Shown in pieces: positions 16,426 through 26,207 of a stretch of DNA of 64,000 nucleotides. Source of the stretch: Marinifilum_A sediminis. GTDB taxonomy: Bacteria; Bacteroidota; Bacteroidia; Bacteroidales; Marinifilaceae. The notes under the pieces are model-generated. The model was not told the DNA's origin. It saw only the letters and a list, made by a program, of their open reading frames with translations, and did no database searches. Every line of letters begins with the position of its first letter. The first letter of the stretch is position 1. The stretch covers positions 1,054,001-1,118,000 of the forward strand of contig CANMCX010000001.1 in assembly GCA_947496465.1 (NCBI GenBank), in the 5' to 3' direction. The position numbers were made by a program, and so were the translations under genes.

Positions 16426-17247
16426 ATGACACAATATAGACCTCCTTTATTTAATCTGCCTCCGGTAGTAAAAAACTTACTAATTGTTAATGTTTTATTA
16501 CTCTTGGCCACCTTTGTGGTAAAATCAAAATTCGGTATTGACCTAAAACACTATTTAGGCTTATACTTTCCAAAATCTGATTTTTTTCAACCTCATCAGA
16601 TCTTTACTCACATGTTTATGCACGGTGGGATTACACACTTGTTCTTTAATATGTTTGCCTTATTCATGTTTGGTCGGGTTTTAGAAAGTGTATGGGGTCC
16701 AAAGAGGTTTTTGTTGTATTACTTGATAACTGGAATAGGTGCAGCTGTCATTCATACTGGTGTAAATTGGATTGAATACTCTTCAATGATATCAACAGCA
16801 AATGCTTTTGCAAATACTCCAACTCCAGAATTATTTGTTTCGTTTATTGAAAAATATCCATCCAGTGCTAACAGTGACTTTATGCAGTTTGCTTCCTCAT
16901 GGATGGATTCTCAAAATGGATCCGCATATTTTGCTAATGCCAATGTATATGTACATCAAATTATAAATTTGTATACAAATATTAATACTGTTGGTGCATC
17001 CGGAGCTGTTTTCGGGATATTATTAGCATTTGGTATGCTATTCCCAAATACAGAACTCATGTTGCTTTTTCCTCCAATTCCTATAAAAGCTAAATATTTT
17101 GTAATTGGTTATGGTGTAATTGAATTGTTTCTGGGTTTCCAAAATCAAGCGACTGATAACGTCGCCCATTTTGCACATTTAGGAGGAATGATATTCGGTT
17201 TTATTCTGATAAAGTACTGGCAGAAAAATTCGAATCGTTTTTATTAA
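16426..17247 (+). CDS. Rhomboid family intramembrane serine protease
   Basis: A 273-aa polytopic membrane protein. The rhomboid signatures are present: an HMFMHGGITHLFFNMFALFMFG region (helices 1-2, with the His/Asn site), GASGAVFGIL with the nucleophile Ser (about residue 190), and HFAHLGGMIFGF with the catalytic His near the end. An unusual insertion of about 60 residues lies between the third helix and the GASG helix (about 115-180). Rhomboids cleave membrane-anchored substrates within the bilayer; the substrate is unknown. A second rhomboid gene follows 67 bp downstream on the same strand, so they probably form a pair. Confidence 0.9.
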   Translation: MTQYRPPLFNLPPVVKNLLIVNVLLLLATFVVKSKFGIDLKHYLGLYFPKSDFFQPHQIFTHMFMHGGITHLFFNMFALFMFGRVLESVWGPKRFLLYYLITGIGAAVIHTGVNWIEYSSMISTANAFANTPTPELFVSFIEKYPSSANSDFMQFASSWMDSQNGSAYFANANVYVHQIINLYTNINTVGASGAVFGILLAFGMLFPNTELMLLFPPIPIKAKYFVIGYGVIELFLGFQNQATDNVAHFAHLGGMIFGFILIKYWQKNSNRFY

Positions 17248-17314
17248 ATTGCCATAAAGAATCAGGCAATAATATGATACAAAACAAGTTTATATCGATA
17301 ATGAATGTGTAATC

Positions 17315-18247
17315 ATGAGCATGAATTTCAACAATCCATACCAAAGCTATTCCAACCAAAATATTTGGGAAGGAATTAAGAATTCTTTTAAGGAAGGCAG
17401 CCATCTTACCAAATTGATTTACATCAATCTGGCAGTTTTTCTACTGGTTAAAATTCTAGGTGTATTCACATTCTTTTTCCAATATTCTCCTGCACAAATT
17501 CCATTTGTAGTTTACTGGTTATCGGTACCAGCAGAAACAGGAGCTTTGCTAGGTAGACCATGGACAATATTCACTTACATGTTTTTGCATCAGGATTTTT
17601 TGCACATCCTATTCAATATGCTTTGGTTGTTCTGGTTCGGTAGAATTTTCCTAAGTTATCTTGATCAAAAAAAATTACTTAGTATATATATATTGGGTGG
17701 TCTTACAGGTGCTGCATCCTATATTTTTGCCTACAATTTATTTCCAGTTTTTCAGGATGTTCGATTTGGATCTTATGCATTGGGTGCTTCAGCTTCGGTT
17801 ATGGCTATCGTAATTGCAACTGTAGTTTATGCACCAAATCATATAATTCACCTCATGTTTTTAGGTCCGGTAAAAATTAAACACATTGCCATATTCTTTT
17901 TAATTACTGATATTATAAGCATTCCTAATGGAAATGCAGGTGGTCATATTGCGCACTTAGGAGGTGCTTTTTATGGTTGGCTATTTATTTCTCAGTTGAG
18001 AAAAGGAAAAGACATTTCTTCTGCTTTCAATTCTCTTGCAGAATCTTTCTTTAAGCTTTTCAAAAGAAAAAAAATGAAGGTAAGCTATAAGAATACTCAG
18101 AAAATGACTGATGAAGAATACAACAAATCAAAAAAAGTAAATCAGGAAGAACTGAACCGAATTTTGGAGAAAATAGCCAAATCGGGTTACGATAGTTTAA
18201 CGAAAGAGGAGAAGGAGATTCTATTTAAATCGAGTAATCAAAAGTAA
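17315..18247 (+). CDS. Rhomboid family protein (paralogue of preceding gene)
   Basis: A 310-aa protein with about six membrane segments. It keeps the rhomboid layout: HQDFLHILFNMLWLFWFGR (helix 2), LGASASVMAIV with the candidate nucleophile Ser in a GASA rather than GASG context, and GGHIAHLGGAFYG with the catalytic His. A hydrophilic ~80-residue cytoplasmic tail follows, rich in Lys and Glu (EEYNKSKKVNQEELNRI). Similar tails with a 'DEEYN' pattern recur in Bacteroidota rhomboids (family knowledge). Activity is likely, since Ser and His are present. It is followed after 10 bp by an EEP-family gene, suggesting an operon of three. Confidence 0.88.
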   Translation: MSMNFNNPYQSYSNQNIWEGIKNSFKEGSHLTKLIYINLAVFLLVKILGVFTFFFQYSPAQIPFVVYWLSVPAETGALLGRPWTIFTYMFLHQDFLHILFNMLWLFWFGRIFLSYLDQKKLLSIYILGGLTGAASYIFAYNLFPVFQDVRFGSYALGASASVMAIVIATVVYAPNHIIHLMFLGPVKIKHIAIFFLITDIISIPNGNAGGHIAHLGGAFYGWLFISQLRKGKDISSAFNSLAESFFKLFKRKKMKVSYKNTQKMTDEEYNKSKKVNQEELNRILEKIAKSGYDSLTKEEKEILFKSSNQK

Positions 18248-18257
18248 GCCCAAGGAA

Positions 18258-19343
18258 TTGAAAAGTTTTCTTCACAAAGCATTGGTTATTTTTAGTCTGA
18301 TTTTCTCAGGCTCCTTGCTGATATCCTATTCAGCTTCAATAATTAATCCTGAAAAATTTTGGCTGCCAGCATTTTGGGGATTGGCTTATCCTTACCTTTT
18401 AGCAGCAAATATTCTATTTGTAATCTATTGGGTTTTCAGACGAAGGTGGAGTTTTTTAATTCCTTTAATTGTAATTCTAATCGGTCATCAACAGTTTTCC
18501 GATTTTATTCAATTCAATCAATCGAAACCTAATACGGAAGATAAATCAGGAATTAATATTCTAACTTATAATGTAAGAGCTTTCGATAAATACGAATGGA
18601 CAAAAGATCCTAAAACTCCTGAAAATATCATTCAATTATTAAAGGAAAGCAAGGCTGGGATATTTTGTTTTCAGGAATTTAGACATACCCGAACTGGCAA
18701 ACTATCTATTTACAACCTTAAGAAAACTACGGATTGCAAGTATTCCTATTTGGGTAATAAACAAAATAGAGTCGCTATTTTCACCAAATACCCTATCGTA
18801 AAAAAAGGTGAAATCAATTTTGCAAAAGGCAACTGGTGTAATGCTATTTTTGTTGACCTTAAAATTGAAGGCAAGATGTTTAGAGTTTACAACCTCCATT
18901 TGGAATCGAACCGATTGGGAGGAAAAAACTACGCCTTTATCAACAAAAAGGAATTTAAGGGCGATGAGCAAGAACTGGAAGAAATTAAAGATATCTCGTT
19001 TAGATTACGACATGCGTTCATGCGCAGAGCTAATCAGGCAAAAATAATTCAAAAACACATTTCAGAATCACCCTATCCTACAATTGTATGTGGCGATTTT
19101 AACGATACATCTCACTCCTATTCCTATAGTACCATTAAAAATAATTTAACCGATTGTTTCAGGGAAAAAGGTTTTGGGATTGGAACCACCTATTCTGGAG
19201 ATTTTCCTTCTTTCCGAATTGATTTTATATTGCACGATAACAAAACCGTTTGCAATCATTACAAACGAATCAAAAAGAAATACTCCGATCATTTTCCTGT
19301 TTATGTAGAATTGGGAATTCTTACTGAAGAAGAGCTTAATTAA
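18258..19343 (+). CDS. Membrane-anchored endonuclease/exonuclease/phosphatase (EEP) family protein
   Basis: A 361-aa protein with two or three hydrophobic N-terminal helices (about 8-80), then an EEP domain: INILTYNVRAFD, CFQEF (metal-binding Glu), LHLESNR, CGDFNDTSHS (catalytic Asp/Asn) and FRIDFILHD...SDHFPV at the end (catalytic Asp-His). EEP enzymes are Mg-dependent phosphodiesterases or phosphatases acting on nucleic acids, phospholipids or inositol phosphates; the substrate cannot be read here. The start is a TTG at 18258, 10 bp after the rhomboid stop, preceded by an AAGGAA-like site. It overlaps the convergent MORN-repeat gene by 8 bp. Confidence 0.88.
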   Translation: MKSFLHKALVIFSLIFSGSLLISYSASIINPEKFWLPAFWGLAYPYLLAANILFVIYWVFRRRWSFLIPLIVILIGHQQFSDFIQFNQSKPNTEDKSGINILTYNVRAFDKYEWTKDPKTPENIIQLLKESKAGIFCFQEFRHTRTGKLSIYNLKKTTDCKYSYLGNKQNRVAIFTKYPIVKKGEINFAKGNWCNAIFVDLKIEGKMFRVYNLHLESNRLGGKNYAFINKKEFKGDEQELEEIKDISFRLRHAFMRRANQAKIIQKHISESPYPTIVCGDFNDTSHSYSYSTIKNNLTDCFREKGFGIGTTYSGDFPSFRIDFILHDNKTVCNHYKRIKKKYSDHFPVYVELGILTEEELN

Positions 19344-20058
19344 CCAGAATACGATAATCTCGTTTCGAAACGTAAATATTGTAATCCTGAGTTTGATATT
19401 TGGCAACGATACTCACTGTCATATCCATAGATAATCCTTGCTTTAATGGCAATTCGTATCTAACCGATCCCTCTTTTGCATACAAGGGATTTGCCGCCAT
19501 AGGAATGTATTTATCGTGCATTAAATCGGTAACGTAAAACACAACATTTTTCGAGTAATTGGTAAGAAAAAACTTTAAAATTACCTTATCCGATTTTACC
19601 AGCTTTTGAACCTCAATAGAAGGAAATTTATCTCGCAAACTACCATCACGCTTGTATTCTTTTAATCCAATACCTGCCTGACCTCTCATGTAAGGAGTTT
19701 CAGCCCAAAGTTTGCCATTGGCGTAGTATTTTTTCTGGATTCCATCCTTCTCACCTTTCAAATAAGGAGTTAAACTGTAGATCTTCCCGTTTTTGTGATA
19801 CTTTTTCGCCAAACCATGTTTTTCATCGCCAACATACATTATCTCATCACTTAATGCACCAGATGAATAATAAATACGAGTTATTCCATGTCGAACGCCA
19901 TTTTTATAGGTAACCTCTGCAGAAAGTCGGTTCTGAGCATCATATTTTTTCAGTACGCCATTCTCAATAAAATTTTCATCCTGTTGCGAGTTGCGATCCG
20001 ATCGCTGCTCACACGCGATGAAAAGAAAAAAACATAAAACGAATACGATATTCTTCAT
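19336..20058 (-). CDS. MORN-repeat (YwqK-type) lipoprotein
   Basis: A 240-aa protein with a lipoprotein signal: hydrophobic segment then LFIAC (Cys near residue 16). Four or five MORN-2 repeats follow (about 30-140) with the YxNGxxHG pattern, such as YKNGVRHGITRIYY and YHNGK/YANGKLW. The C-terminal ~90 residues form a beta-rich unassigned domain. Database names for this family often include 'antitoxin', which is probably misleading. The protein should be attached to the periplasmic side of a membrane or exposed at the surface. It is convergent with the EEP gene and shares 8 bp with it. Confidence 0.85.
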   Translation of the reverse strand: MKNIVFVLCFFLFIACEQRSDRNSQQDENFIENGVLKKYDAQNRLSAEVTYKNGVRHGITRIYYSSGALSDEIMYVGDEKHGLAKKYHKNGKIYSLTPYLKGEKDGIQKKYYANGKLWAETPYMRGQAGIGLKEYKRDGSLRDKFPSIEVQKLVKSDKVILKFFLTNYSKNVVFYVTDLMHDKYIPMAANPLYAKEGSVRYELPLKQGLSMDMTVSIVAKYQTQDYNIYVSKRDYRILVN

Positions 20059-20147
20059 TGAGAGATCCTACATTTAAATGGATAGCACTAGTTCTCAATA
20101 AAAATAAATGAAACATTGGGAACTTAAAAATTATTACCCTATTAATT

Positions 20148-21068
20148 CTACATCAATTTCTTTCTCTTTAAAAGATAGGCTTGCAGAACTGTATTAAATT
20201 CTCTTCGGATATCAGCCTCAATAAAATCTATAGAAAATTGCCCGCAAAGTAATTTCAACTCGTCAAAGAAATGCTTCTGCTCTTTCTGATATAAATCACG
20301 AATTTCATGTGGATTTAATTTCAGATTTTCACCTGTTTCCAAATCAATAAAATGAGTTGGACGATTCTCAAAATTGAAATCTGACTCCAATTCAGCATCT
20401 CTAACCGAAAACAAAAGCACTTCATGTTTATTAAATCTAAGATGCTGTAGGGCTTCCAACAATTCTTTGGGAGTTTCTGTTCCTGTAAAATCTGAAAAAA
20501 CAATCACCAATGATCTTTTGTGCAAGCTCTCTGCCAACTGATGCAAAGTATCCGAAATTCTGGTTTCACGATTGGTATCGATTCCCTCGGCATGATAAAT
20601 TTTATTCAAATGAGCATACAAAGATTGAGCATGAGTCATGGACAATTTTGCAGGAGTCATAATATTTATTTGATCTGAAAAAGTGCACAAACCAACTGCA
20701 TCTCTTTGCTTTCGAAGTAAATGAACAAGAGCAGCACTACAAAGCACCGAATAGCTCAATTTCGATTGGCTTTTCTTATTGTAAGGAAATAACATTGATG
20801 AAGAAGTGTCCAATACGATATGAGCTCTAAGATTGGTTTCTTCCTCGAATTGCTTCACAAACATTTTATCGCTTCGAGCATACAGCTTCCAATCGATGTG
20901 CTTGGTCGATTCTCCTTTATTGTACAAACGATGTTCAGCAAATTCAACTGAAAAACCATGATAAGGACTACGATGCAACCCAATTAAAAACCCCTCGACA
21001 ATCTGCTTGGCAAGAATTTCCAAATTATCAAACTCTTCGAATTGTATAAAATCAGATAGTTGTTTCAC
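20148..21068 (-). CDS. DUF58-domain protein (vWA-like)
   Basis: A 306-aa protein of the DUF58 family that usually works with MoxR AAA+ ATPases. The DUF58 core is seen near residue 45-65 (RLYNKGESTKHIDWKLYARS). A von Willebrand A-like fold follows with a partial MIDAS site, LDTSSSM (about 92-98), and SDFTGTE near 190. Its role in MoxR-type systems is chaperone-like insertion of metals or assembly of envelope complexes. No moxR gene lies in this window; the next gene is trxA, so any partner is elsewhere. No membrane helix is visible in it. Confidence 0.85.
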   Translation of the reverse strand: MKQLSDFIQFEEFDNLEILAKQIVEGFLIGLHRSPYHGFSVEFAEHRLYNKGESTKHIDWKLYARSDKMFVKQFEEETNLRAHIVLDTSSSMLFPYNKKSQSKLSYSVLCSAALVHLLRKQRDAVGLCTFSDQINIMTPAKLSMTHAQSLYAHLNKIYHAEGIDTNRETRISDTLHQLAESLHKRSLVIVFSDFTGTETPKELLEALQHLRFNKHEVLLFSVRDAELESDFNFENRPTHFIDLETGENLKLNPHEIRDLYQKEQKHFFDELKLLCGQFSIDFIEADIRREFNTVLQAYLLKRKKLM

Positions 21069-21093
21069 ACTTGAAGTTTTATTTTTTAAAGAT

Positions 21094-21126
21094 AAAAAAA
21101 GGGCATAGAAACAACGTTCTATGCCC
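21094..21126 (-). terminator. Terminator after trxA
   Basis: GGGCATAGAA (21101-21110) and TTCTATGCCC (21117-21126) form a perfect 10-bp stem with a 6-base loop. On the minus strand a T run follows (A run at 21094-21100). It separates trxA from the DUF58 gene. Confidence 0.88.
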
Positions 21127-21146
21127 TGAATATTTTGAATACTCTC

Positions 21147-21464
21147 TTACAATAGAGCGTCAATTTTTTCAGCTAAGCTTGATTTTGGAACTGCTCCAAC
21201 TTGTTTATCAACAACTTCTCCGCCCTTAAAGAAAAGAACAGTAGGAATGTTTCGGATTCCAAATTTAGCGGAAGTTGCAGGACTGCTATCCACATCCAAT
21301 TTGGTTACTACAACTTTACCGTCGTAATCTTGTGAAAGTTCGTCCACAATTGGGCCAACCATTCTACAAGGACCACACCATTCTGCCCAGAAGTCAACCA
21401 ATACTGGCTTATCTGATTTCAATACAACTTCTTCGAAATTAGAATCGTTTACTTCAATTGTCAT
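21147..21464 (-). CDS. trxA: Thioredoxin
   Basis: A 105-aa thioredoxin with the canonical redox site WCGPC (about residues 29-33) in FWAEWCGPCRMVGP, the cis-Pro loop RNIPTVLFF, and the C-terminal helix. It reduces cytoplasmic protein disulfides and is recycled by thioredoxin reductase. No signal peptide, so cytosolic. The length matches E. coli TrxA (109 aa). It lies 51 bp downstream of dnaE on the same strand and ends at its own strong terminator, so it may be partly cotranscribed with dnaE. Confidence 0.96.
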   Translation of the reverse strand: MTIEVNDSNFEEVVLKSDKPVLVDFWAEWCGPCRMVGPIVDELSQDYDGKVVVTKLDVDSSPATSAKFGIRNIPTVLFFKGGEVVDKQVGAVPKSSLAEKIDALL

Positions 21465-21515
21465 GGTAATCTATTTTTAGCGTTTTATATGTATGTTATT
21501 TTTAACTAGTGCAAT

Positions 21516-24500
21516 TTAGTTAATTTTGAAATTAATTTCCGAATTATTTTTAAAATATTCGATCAATTCACTCCTCAACTCAACTTTACAAGTTCGCGAG
21601 AACATTTTAACTTTCATGTTTTTGTCATCAGAAATTACAAAATTCACCTTTAAATTCCCTTTACTTTCTTCCATGCAGGCAACCATTTCGGTAACCAATT
21701 CTTGAGTCAGATTTTGTAAGGAAATCTCAATCGTAACTTCCTTCACTCTTTTCTCAATTATCTCTGTTAACAAGGTAAAACCTTTCACCTTAAATTCCAA
21801 TTCGGTGGAATCTCTGGGCCAAGATCGAGTTTGAACTCTACCATTTATAAAAACGGATAATCCTTCTATGAAATAATTACTATATTCTACGAAATCTTTA
21901 GCAAAGAAAGCCAATTCATACGAATCTGTAAAATCTTCAATATTAACAATTGCAAAAGGATTCCCATTTTTTGTTGTTCCCCTACGAATGGCAGTTACCA
22001 TTCCTGCAATATTTACATCCTTATCCTTAAAGTTAGCCATATCTGCCGACAATTCCGATAAGGTAGCATTACAGAAGGAATCAATTTCCAATTTGTAATC
22101 ATCAAGTGGATGAGCTGAGAGGTAAATTCCAATTAACTCTTTCTCCTTATTCAAGCGTTCCAGCTTATTCCATTCTGCACACTCTGGAATTTTTGGTGGC
22201 GTAACTACATAATCTTCCACACCTCCAAACAAGGTTTGCTGCGAATTGTTTTTCTCAGCTTGAAGTTTGTTACCATATTTAACCAGATATTCCATAAAGG
22301 TAACGTCCAGTTCATCGGGTTGAAAATATTGGCTACGCTTCAATCCAAAACTATCAAATCCACCCGACATAGCAAGGTTTTCAAGAGTTCTCTTGTTAAC
22401 CGATCTTAAGTTTACACGCTCAATAAAATCAAAAATACTTGTAAAAGGACCATTCTTTCGTTCTTCAATAATATCATTAACAGCCTGCTCTCCAACTCCC
22501 TTAACACCAGCCATTCCAAAACGAATTGCTCCTTCCTTATTTACGGTAAATGTTGAATAGGATTCATTTACATCCGGTCCAAGTACCGGCAAGCCCATTC
22601 GCTTGCACTCATCCATAAAAATAGTCACTTTCGTGATATCCGATAAATTACGACTTAGAACAGCCGCCATAAATTCAGCTGGATAATGAGCTTTAAGAAA
22701 ACCTGTTTGATAAGCAATATAAGCGTAACATACCGAATGAGATTTATTAAAGGCGTACTTGGCAAATGCCTCCCAGTCCGACCAAATTTTTTCAATCAGC
22801 TTATCTGCTTTAGCATTATCGCCACTAACACCCTCCATAAATTTTGGGTTATCGTGACAGCCATTGATAAACTCCACCTTAAGTTTATCCATCATGGCAA
22901 TAATCTTTTTACCCATTGCCTTACGCAAAGAATCGGACATACCACGAGTAAATTGTCCCAATGCTCTCGACTGGAGCATCACCTGCTCCTGATACACTGT
23001 AATTCCGTAGGTATCCTTAAGATAATCCTCCATTATTGGGTGATCGTAAGCAATCTCCTCTTCTCCATTCTTCCGTCGGATAAAGGAAGGAATGTATTCC
23101 ATTGGTCCTGGACGGTACAGAGCATTCATGGCTACCAAATCTTCAAAACGGTTTGGTTTCAATGCTCTAAGATGTTTTTTCATTCCTGGCGACTCAAACT
23201 GGAAAATAGCAGTTGTTTCTCCGCGACTAAACAATTGAAAAGTTTTTTCATTTTCAAGATCAACATTGTTAATATCAATATCGATATCTCTTGAAAGCTT
23301 TACATTTGCTAATACCTCTTTAATGATGGATAATGTTTTTAACCCAAGGAAATCCATCTTCAACAGGCCGATATCTTCCACAAAACGACCATCATATTGG
23401 GTAGTTAACAGTTCCTCTCCTTTTGTAGGCATAACCGGTAAATGCTCGACTAATGGATTTTTCCCAATTAGAACTCCACAAGCATGCACACCTGTTTGTC
23501 TTACCGATCCTTCCAGAGATTCAGCAAATTTAATGGTTTGTGCAATTAACGGATTTGGAGAGTCCTTTTCTTCAAGTAGAGCTGGCTCTTCTTCGTAAGC
23601 CTTCTTGAAACTCATCTTTGGCGCTTCAGGCACCAATTTGGTTAAGCGAATGGCTTCCGAAAGATCCAAACGCAATACACGTGCAACATCCTTAATGGAA
23701 CTTTTTGTAGCCATTGTACCAAAGGTGCAAATATGAGCTACTTTATCTTGTCCATATTTTCTTGTCACATAATCCAGTACCTGCTGTCGTCCATCATCAT
23801 CAAAGTCAATATCCACATCGGGCATCGAGATACGATCAGGATTCAGAAAACGCTCGAACAGCAAATCGTATCTAATTGGGTCTACATCGGTAATAGAAAT
23901 ACTATATGCCACCACTGAACCGGCAGCCGAACCACGACCTGGACCTACAATTACACCATGATCTTTTGCCCAGTTAATAAAATCCTGCGTAATCAAGAAA
24001 TATCCGGGGAAACCCATTGTTTTAATTGTGTCGAGCTCAAAATTTAAACGCTCAACAACATGTTCCTCAAGATTCTCGCCATAGCGCTTTTTTGCACCTT
24101 CAAAAGCAAGGTGTTTCAGATAATCAGCCTCAAGTTTAATGGGCAATACTTTATCATATCCACCAATTTTTTCATAACGCTCTTCTTCAAATTCTTCAAT
24201 AAGTGCTGCTTCATCGAATTTCTCTCTGTAACCTTCCACGGTACCGAACTCTTCCGGTATATCAAATGGAGGCATAATAGGATTGGCATCCAGTTCAAAA
24301 GCTTCCACCTTATCAGCAATTTCTACTGTATTGGCTAAGGCATCTGGCACATCAGCAAAGAGCTCACTCATCTCCTGCTTGGTTTTAAACCATTCCTGCT
24401 TGGTATAACGCATACGAGTAGGATCATCGTAATCACGTCCTGTATTTAAGCAAACAAGAACATCGTGTGCTTCGGCATCTTCTGGGTTTATAAAGTGTGA

Positions 24501-25892
24501 ATCGTTTGTAGCAATAACCTTTACTCCCAATTCTGCGGCCAATTCACGAATAATTTTATTCACTCTAACCTGTTTTTCCCAAACATCAGCCTTTAAACGA
24601 GGATCATTATTCGGGTGGCGCATAATTTCAAGGTAATAATCTTCCCCAAACACTTCCTTGAACCAAAGAATGGTTTCTCTTGCTTTAGCAATATTACCGC
24701 CCATGATGTGCTGTGATACTTCACCACCAAGACAAGCACTACTTACAATAAGACCTTCATTGTATTCTTCAAGCAAATCTTTATCTATACGAGGCTTGTA
24801 ATACATACCATCGGTGTGGGCAACAGAAGTTAACCTTAAGAGGTTCTGGTATCCTTTATAGTTTTTAGCCAGTAATATAATGTGATAACCCGATCCGTCG
24901 CCTTTATTTTCTTTGGTTAAATGTCCACGTCTTGCAACATAGGCTTCCACACCAATAATTGGTTTTACGCCTGCTTTTCCACAAGCAACATGAAATTCTT
25001 TTACCCCAAACATGCTACCATGATCGGTAATTGCAACAGCAGTCATTCCATCTTCTTTAGCTTTGGCGGCTATATGAGCTGTTTTTGCAGCTCCATCAAG
25101 TATGGAGTATTGCGAATGAACATGCAGATGAACAAAATCTTGAACTATGGCATTTTTCGCCGCTTCTTTCCTTTTTCGCTCCTCCTTTTCAATAGAAATA
25201 TCATCAAAAGTGGTATTTACTTTAAACGATTCATACTCGATACCTACCAGATCAATAACATCCGGATTATTGAGTTTAAACGCTTTCAACTGATCAGGCA
25301 TCATTATTAGATGTTCCGATCTTAATCCATCAACCCTAATCAATTCTAAAAAACAGCGTGTGGTTGCCTCTACGTCAGCTGCAGCATTATGAGCTTCAGC
25401 AAAAGGAACACCAAACAGTTTTGTGTGCAATTCGGTAAGTGTTGGGTTTTTAAGTTGCCCTCTGCGCTTTAAATCACAAAACTCTTTACTACCAATCATG
25501 GTATCAAGAGAAGCTGCATTCACGAGTTCCTGTTCATTCATCTCGTTTCGCAAAAGCTCACAGCCAACTATATTTATGTCGAAGGAAACATTATGTCCGA
25601 TGATGAATTTTGATTTCCTAACATCCTCCATAAAATCAAGTAAGGCATCCTTAAGCGGAATTCCCTTCTCCTGCGCTATTTCTGTTGAGATACCATGCAC
25701 CGCCACTACATCATCAGGAATGGTATAGCCATCAGGTGTAATCACATGATTTTTTGCAAAAAGAAAATTACCTTTCATATCATGACATTGCCAAGCCAAT
25801 TGAACCATGCGCGGCCAATTGTTAAAATCGCTTAGCGGTGCTTTCCATTTCTTAGGTAATCCTGTAGTTTCGGTATCAAATATTAAAAACAT
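21516..25892 (-). CDS. dnaE: DNA polymerase III alpha subunit with fused N-terminal DnaQ-type exonuclease
   Basis: A 1458-aa replicative polymerase. Residues 1-~200 form a DEDDh 3'-5' exonuclease: FDTETTG with D6 and E8, GHNVSFDINI, and HNAAADVEAT with the His and last Asp. A linker leads to the PHP domain (about 250 on, HLHVHSQYSILDGAA), then the C-family palm with PDVDIDFDDDGR (around 690-700) and GPGRGSAAGS, finger and thumb (YKPGPM-like YRPGPMEYIPSF), then helix-hairpin-helix and OB-fold regions. Typical DnaE is ~1160 aa; the extra ~250 are the exonuclease. Proofreading and synthesis thus sit on one chain, removing the need for a separate epsilon on this subunit. It lies just upstream of trxA. 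Confidence 0.95.
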   Translation of the reverse strand: MFLIFDTETTGLPKKWKAPLSDFNNWPRMVQLAWQCHDMKGNFLFAKNHVITPDGYTIPDDVVAVHGISTEIAQEKGIPLKDALLDFMEDVRKSKFIIGHNVSFDINIVGCELLRNEMNEQELVNAASLDTMIGSKEFCDLKRRGQLKNPTLTELHTKLFGVPFAEAHNAAADVEATTRCFLELIRVDGLRSEHLIMMPDQLKAFKLNNPDVIDLVGIEYESFKVNTTFDDISIEKEERKRKEAAKNAIVQDFVHLHVHSQYSILDGAAKTAHIAAKAKEDGMTAVAITDHGSMFGVKEFHVACGKAGVKPIIGVEAYVARRGHLTKENKGDGSGYHIILLAKNYKGYQNLLRLTSVAHTDGMYYKPRIDKDLLEEYNEGLIVSSACLGGEVSQHIMGGNIAKARETILWFKEVFGEDYYLEIMRHPNNDPRLKADVWEKQVRVNKIIRELAAELGVKVIATNDSHFINPEDAEAHDVLVCLNTGRDYDDPTRMRYTKQEWFKTKQEMSELFADVPDALANTVEIADKVEAFELDANPIMPPFDIPEEFGTVEGYREKFDEAALIEEFEEERYEKIGGYDKVLPIKLEADYLKHLAFEGAKKRYGENLEEHVVERLNFELDTIKTMGFPGYFLITQDFINWAKDHGVIVGPGRGSAAGSVVAYSISITDVDPIRYDLLFERFLNPDRISMPDVDIDFDDDGRQQVLDYVTRKYGQDKVAHICTFGTMATKSSIKDVARVLRLDLSEAIRLTKLVPEAPKMSFKKAYEEEPALLEEKDSPNPLIAQTIKFAESLEGSVRQTGVHACGVLIGKNPLVEHLPVMPTKGEELLTTQYDGRFVEDIGLLKMDFLGLKTLSIIKEVLANVKLSRDIDIDINNVDLENEKTFQLFSRGETTAIFQFESPGMKKHLRALKPNRFEDLVAMNALYRPGPMEYIPSFIRRKNGEEEIAYDHPIMEDYLKDTYGITVYQEQVMLQSRALGQFTRGMSDSLRKAMGKKIIAMMDKLKVEFINGCHDNPKFMEGVSGDNAKADKLIEKIWSDWEAFAKYAFNKSHSVCYAYIAYQTGFLKAHYPAEFMAAVLSRNLSDITKVTIFMDECKRMGLPVLGPDVNESYSTFTVNKEGAIRFGMAGVKGVGEQAVNDIIEERKNGPFTSIFDFIERVNLRSVNKRTLENLAMSGGFDSFGLKRSQYFQPDELDVTFMEYLVKYGNKLQAEKNNSQQTLFGGVEDYVVTPPKIPECAEWNKLERLNKEKELIGIYLSAHPLDDYKLEIDSFCNATLSELSADMANFKDKDVNIAGMVTAIRRGTTKNGNPFAIVNIEDFTDSYELAFFAKDFVEYSNYFIEGLSVFINGRVQTRSWPRDSTELEFKVKGFTLLTEIIEKRVKEVTIEISLQNLTQELVTEMVACMEESKGNLKVNFVISDDKNMKVKMFSRTCKVELRSELIEYFKNNSEINFKIN

Positions 25893-26124
25893 CTCAGTAT
25901 CAGATTTTTTGTAATTTACGCCTTACAATAAAAGGCGGTCTGCGAAGATAAGGAATTAAAAAAAGATTCAATCAGAGTAAATAACAAATAAGAGAGTGCA
26001 ATTTTTTAAAGTTATCAACATCTTTTTAATATCGTTAAATCCCTGCATTCAACCACTCTAGATATGTGATTTCTAGCGAATAAAATATTCTTTCGCAAGG
26101 CATTTTTAATCAAAAATAAAATTG

Positions 26125-26132
26125 TATCTTTG
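26125..26132 (+). promoter_or_regulatory. Bacteroidota-type -7 element before rpsP
   Basis: TATCTTTG matches the Bacteroidota -7 consensus TAnnTTTG and lies 76 bp before the rpsP start. No good -33 element could be identified at the usual distance. Confidence 0.6.
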
Positions 26133-26207
26133 TCGCGCTTATAAATCGTGGTATGTATGCCACAACTATAAAGTAGGCAAATTTATTAATCTTATTTTAA
26201 AAGAGTT

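Noticed and set aside
19336..20058. Toxin-antitoxin antitoxin (YwqK annotation)
   Set aside because: The protein is a MORN-repeat lipoprotein with no toxin gene beside it. The database name does not describe its function.
22686..25728. Several 60-200-codon plus-strand frames opposite dnaE
   Set aside because: They are antisense shadows of a well-conserved, intact dnaE; protein composition is atypical and no start sites are credible.
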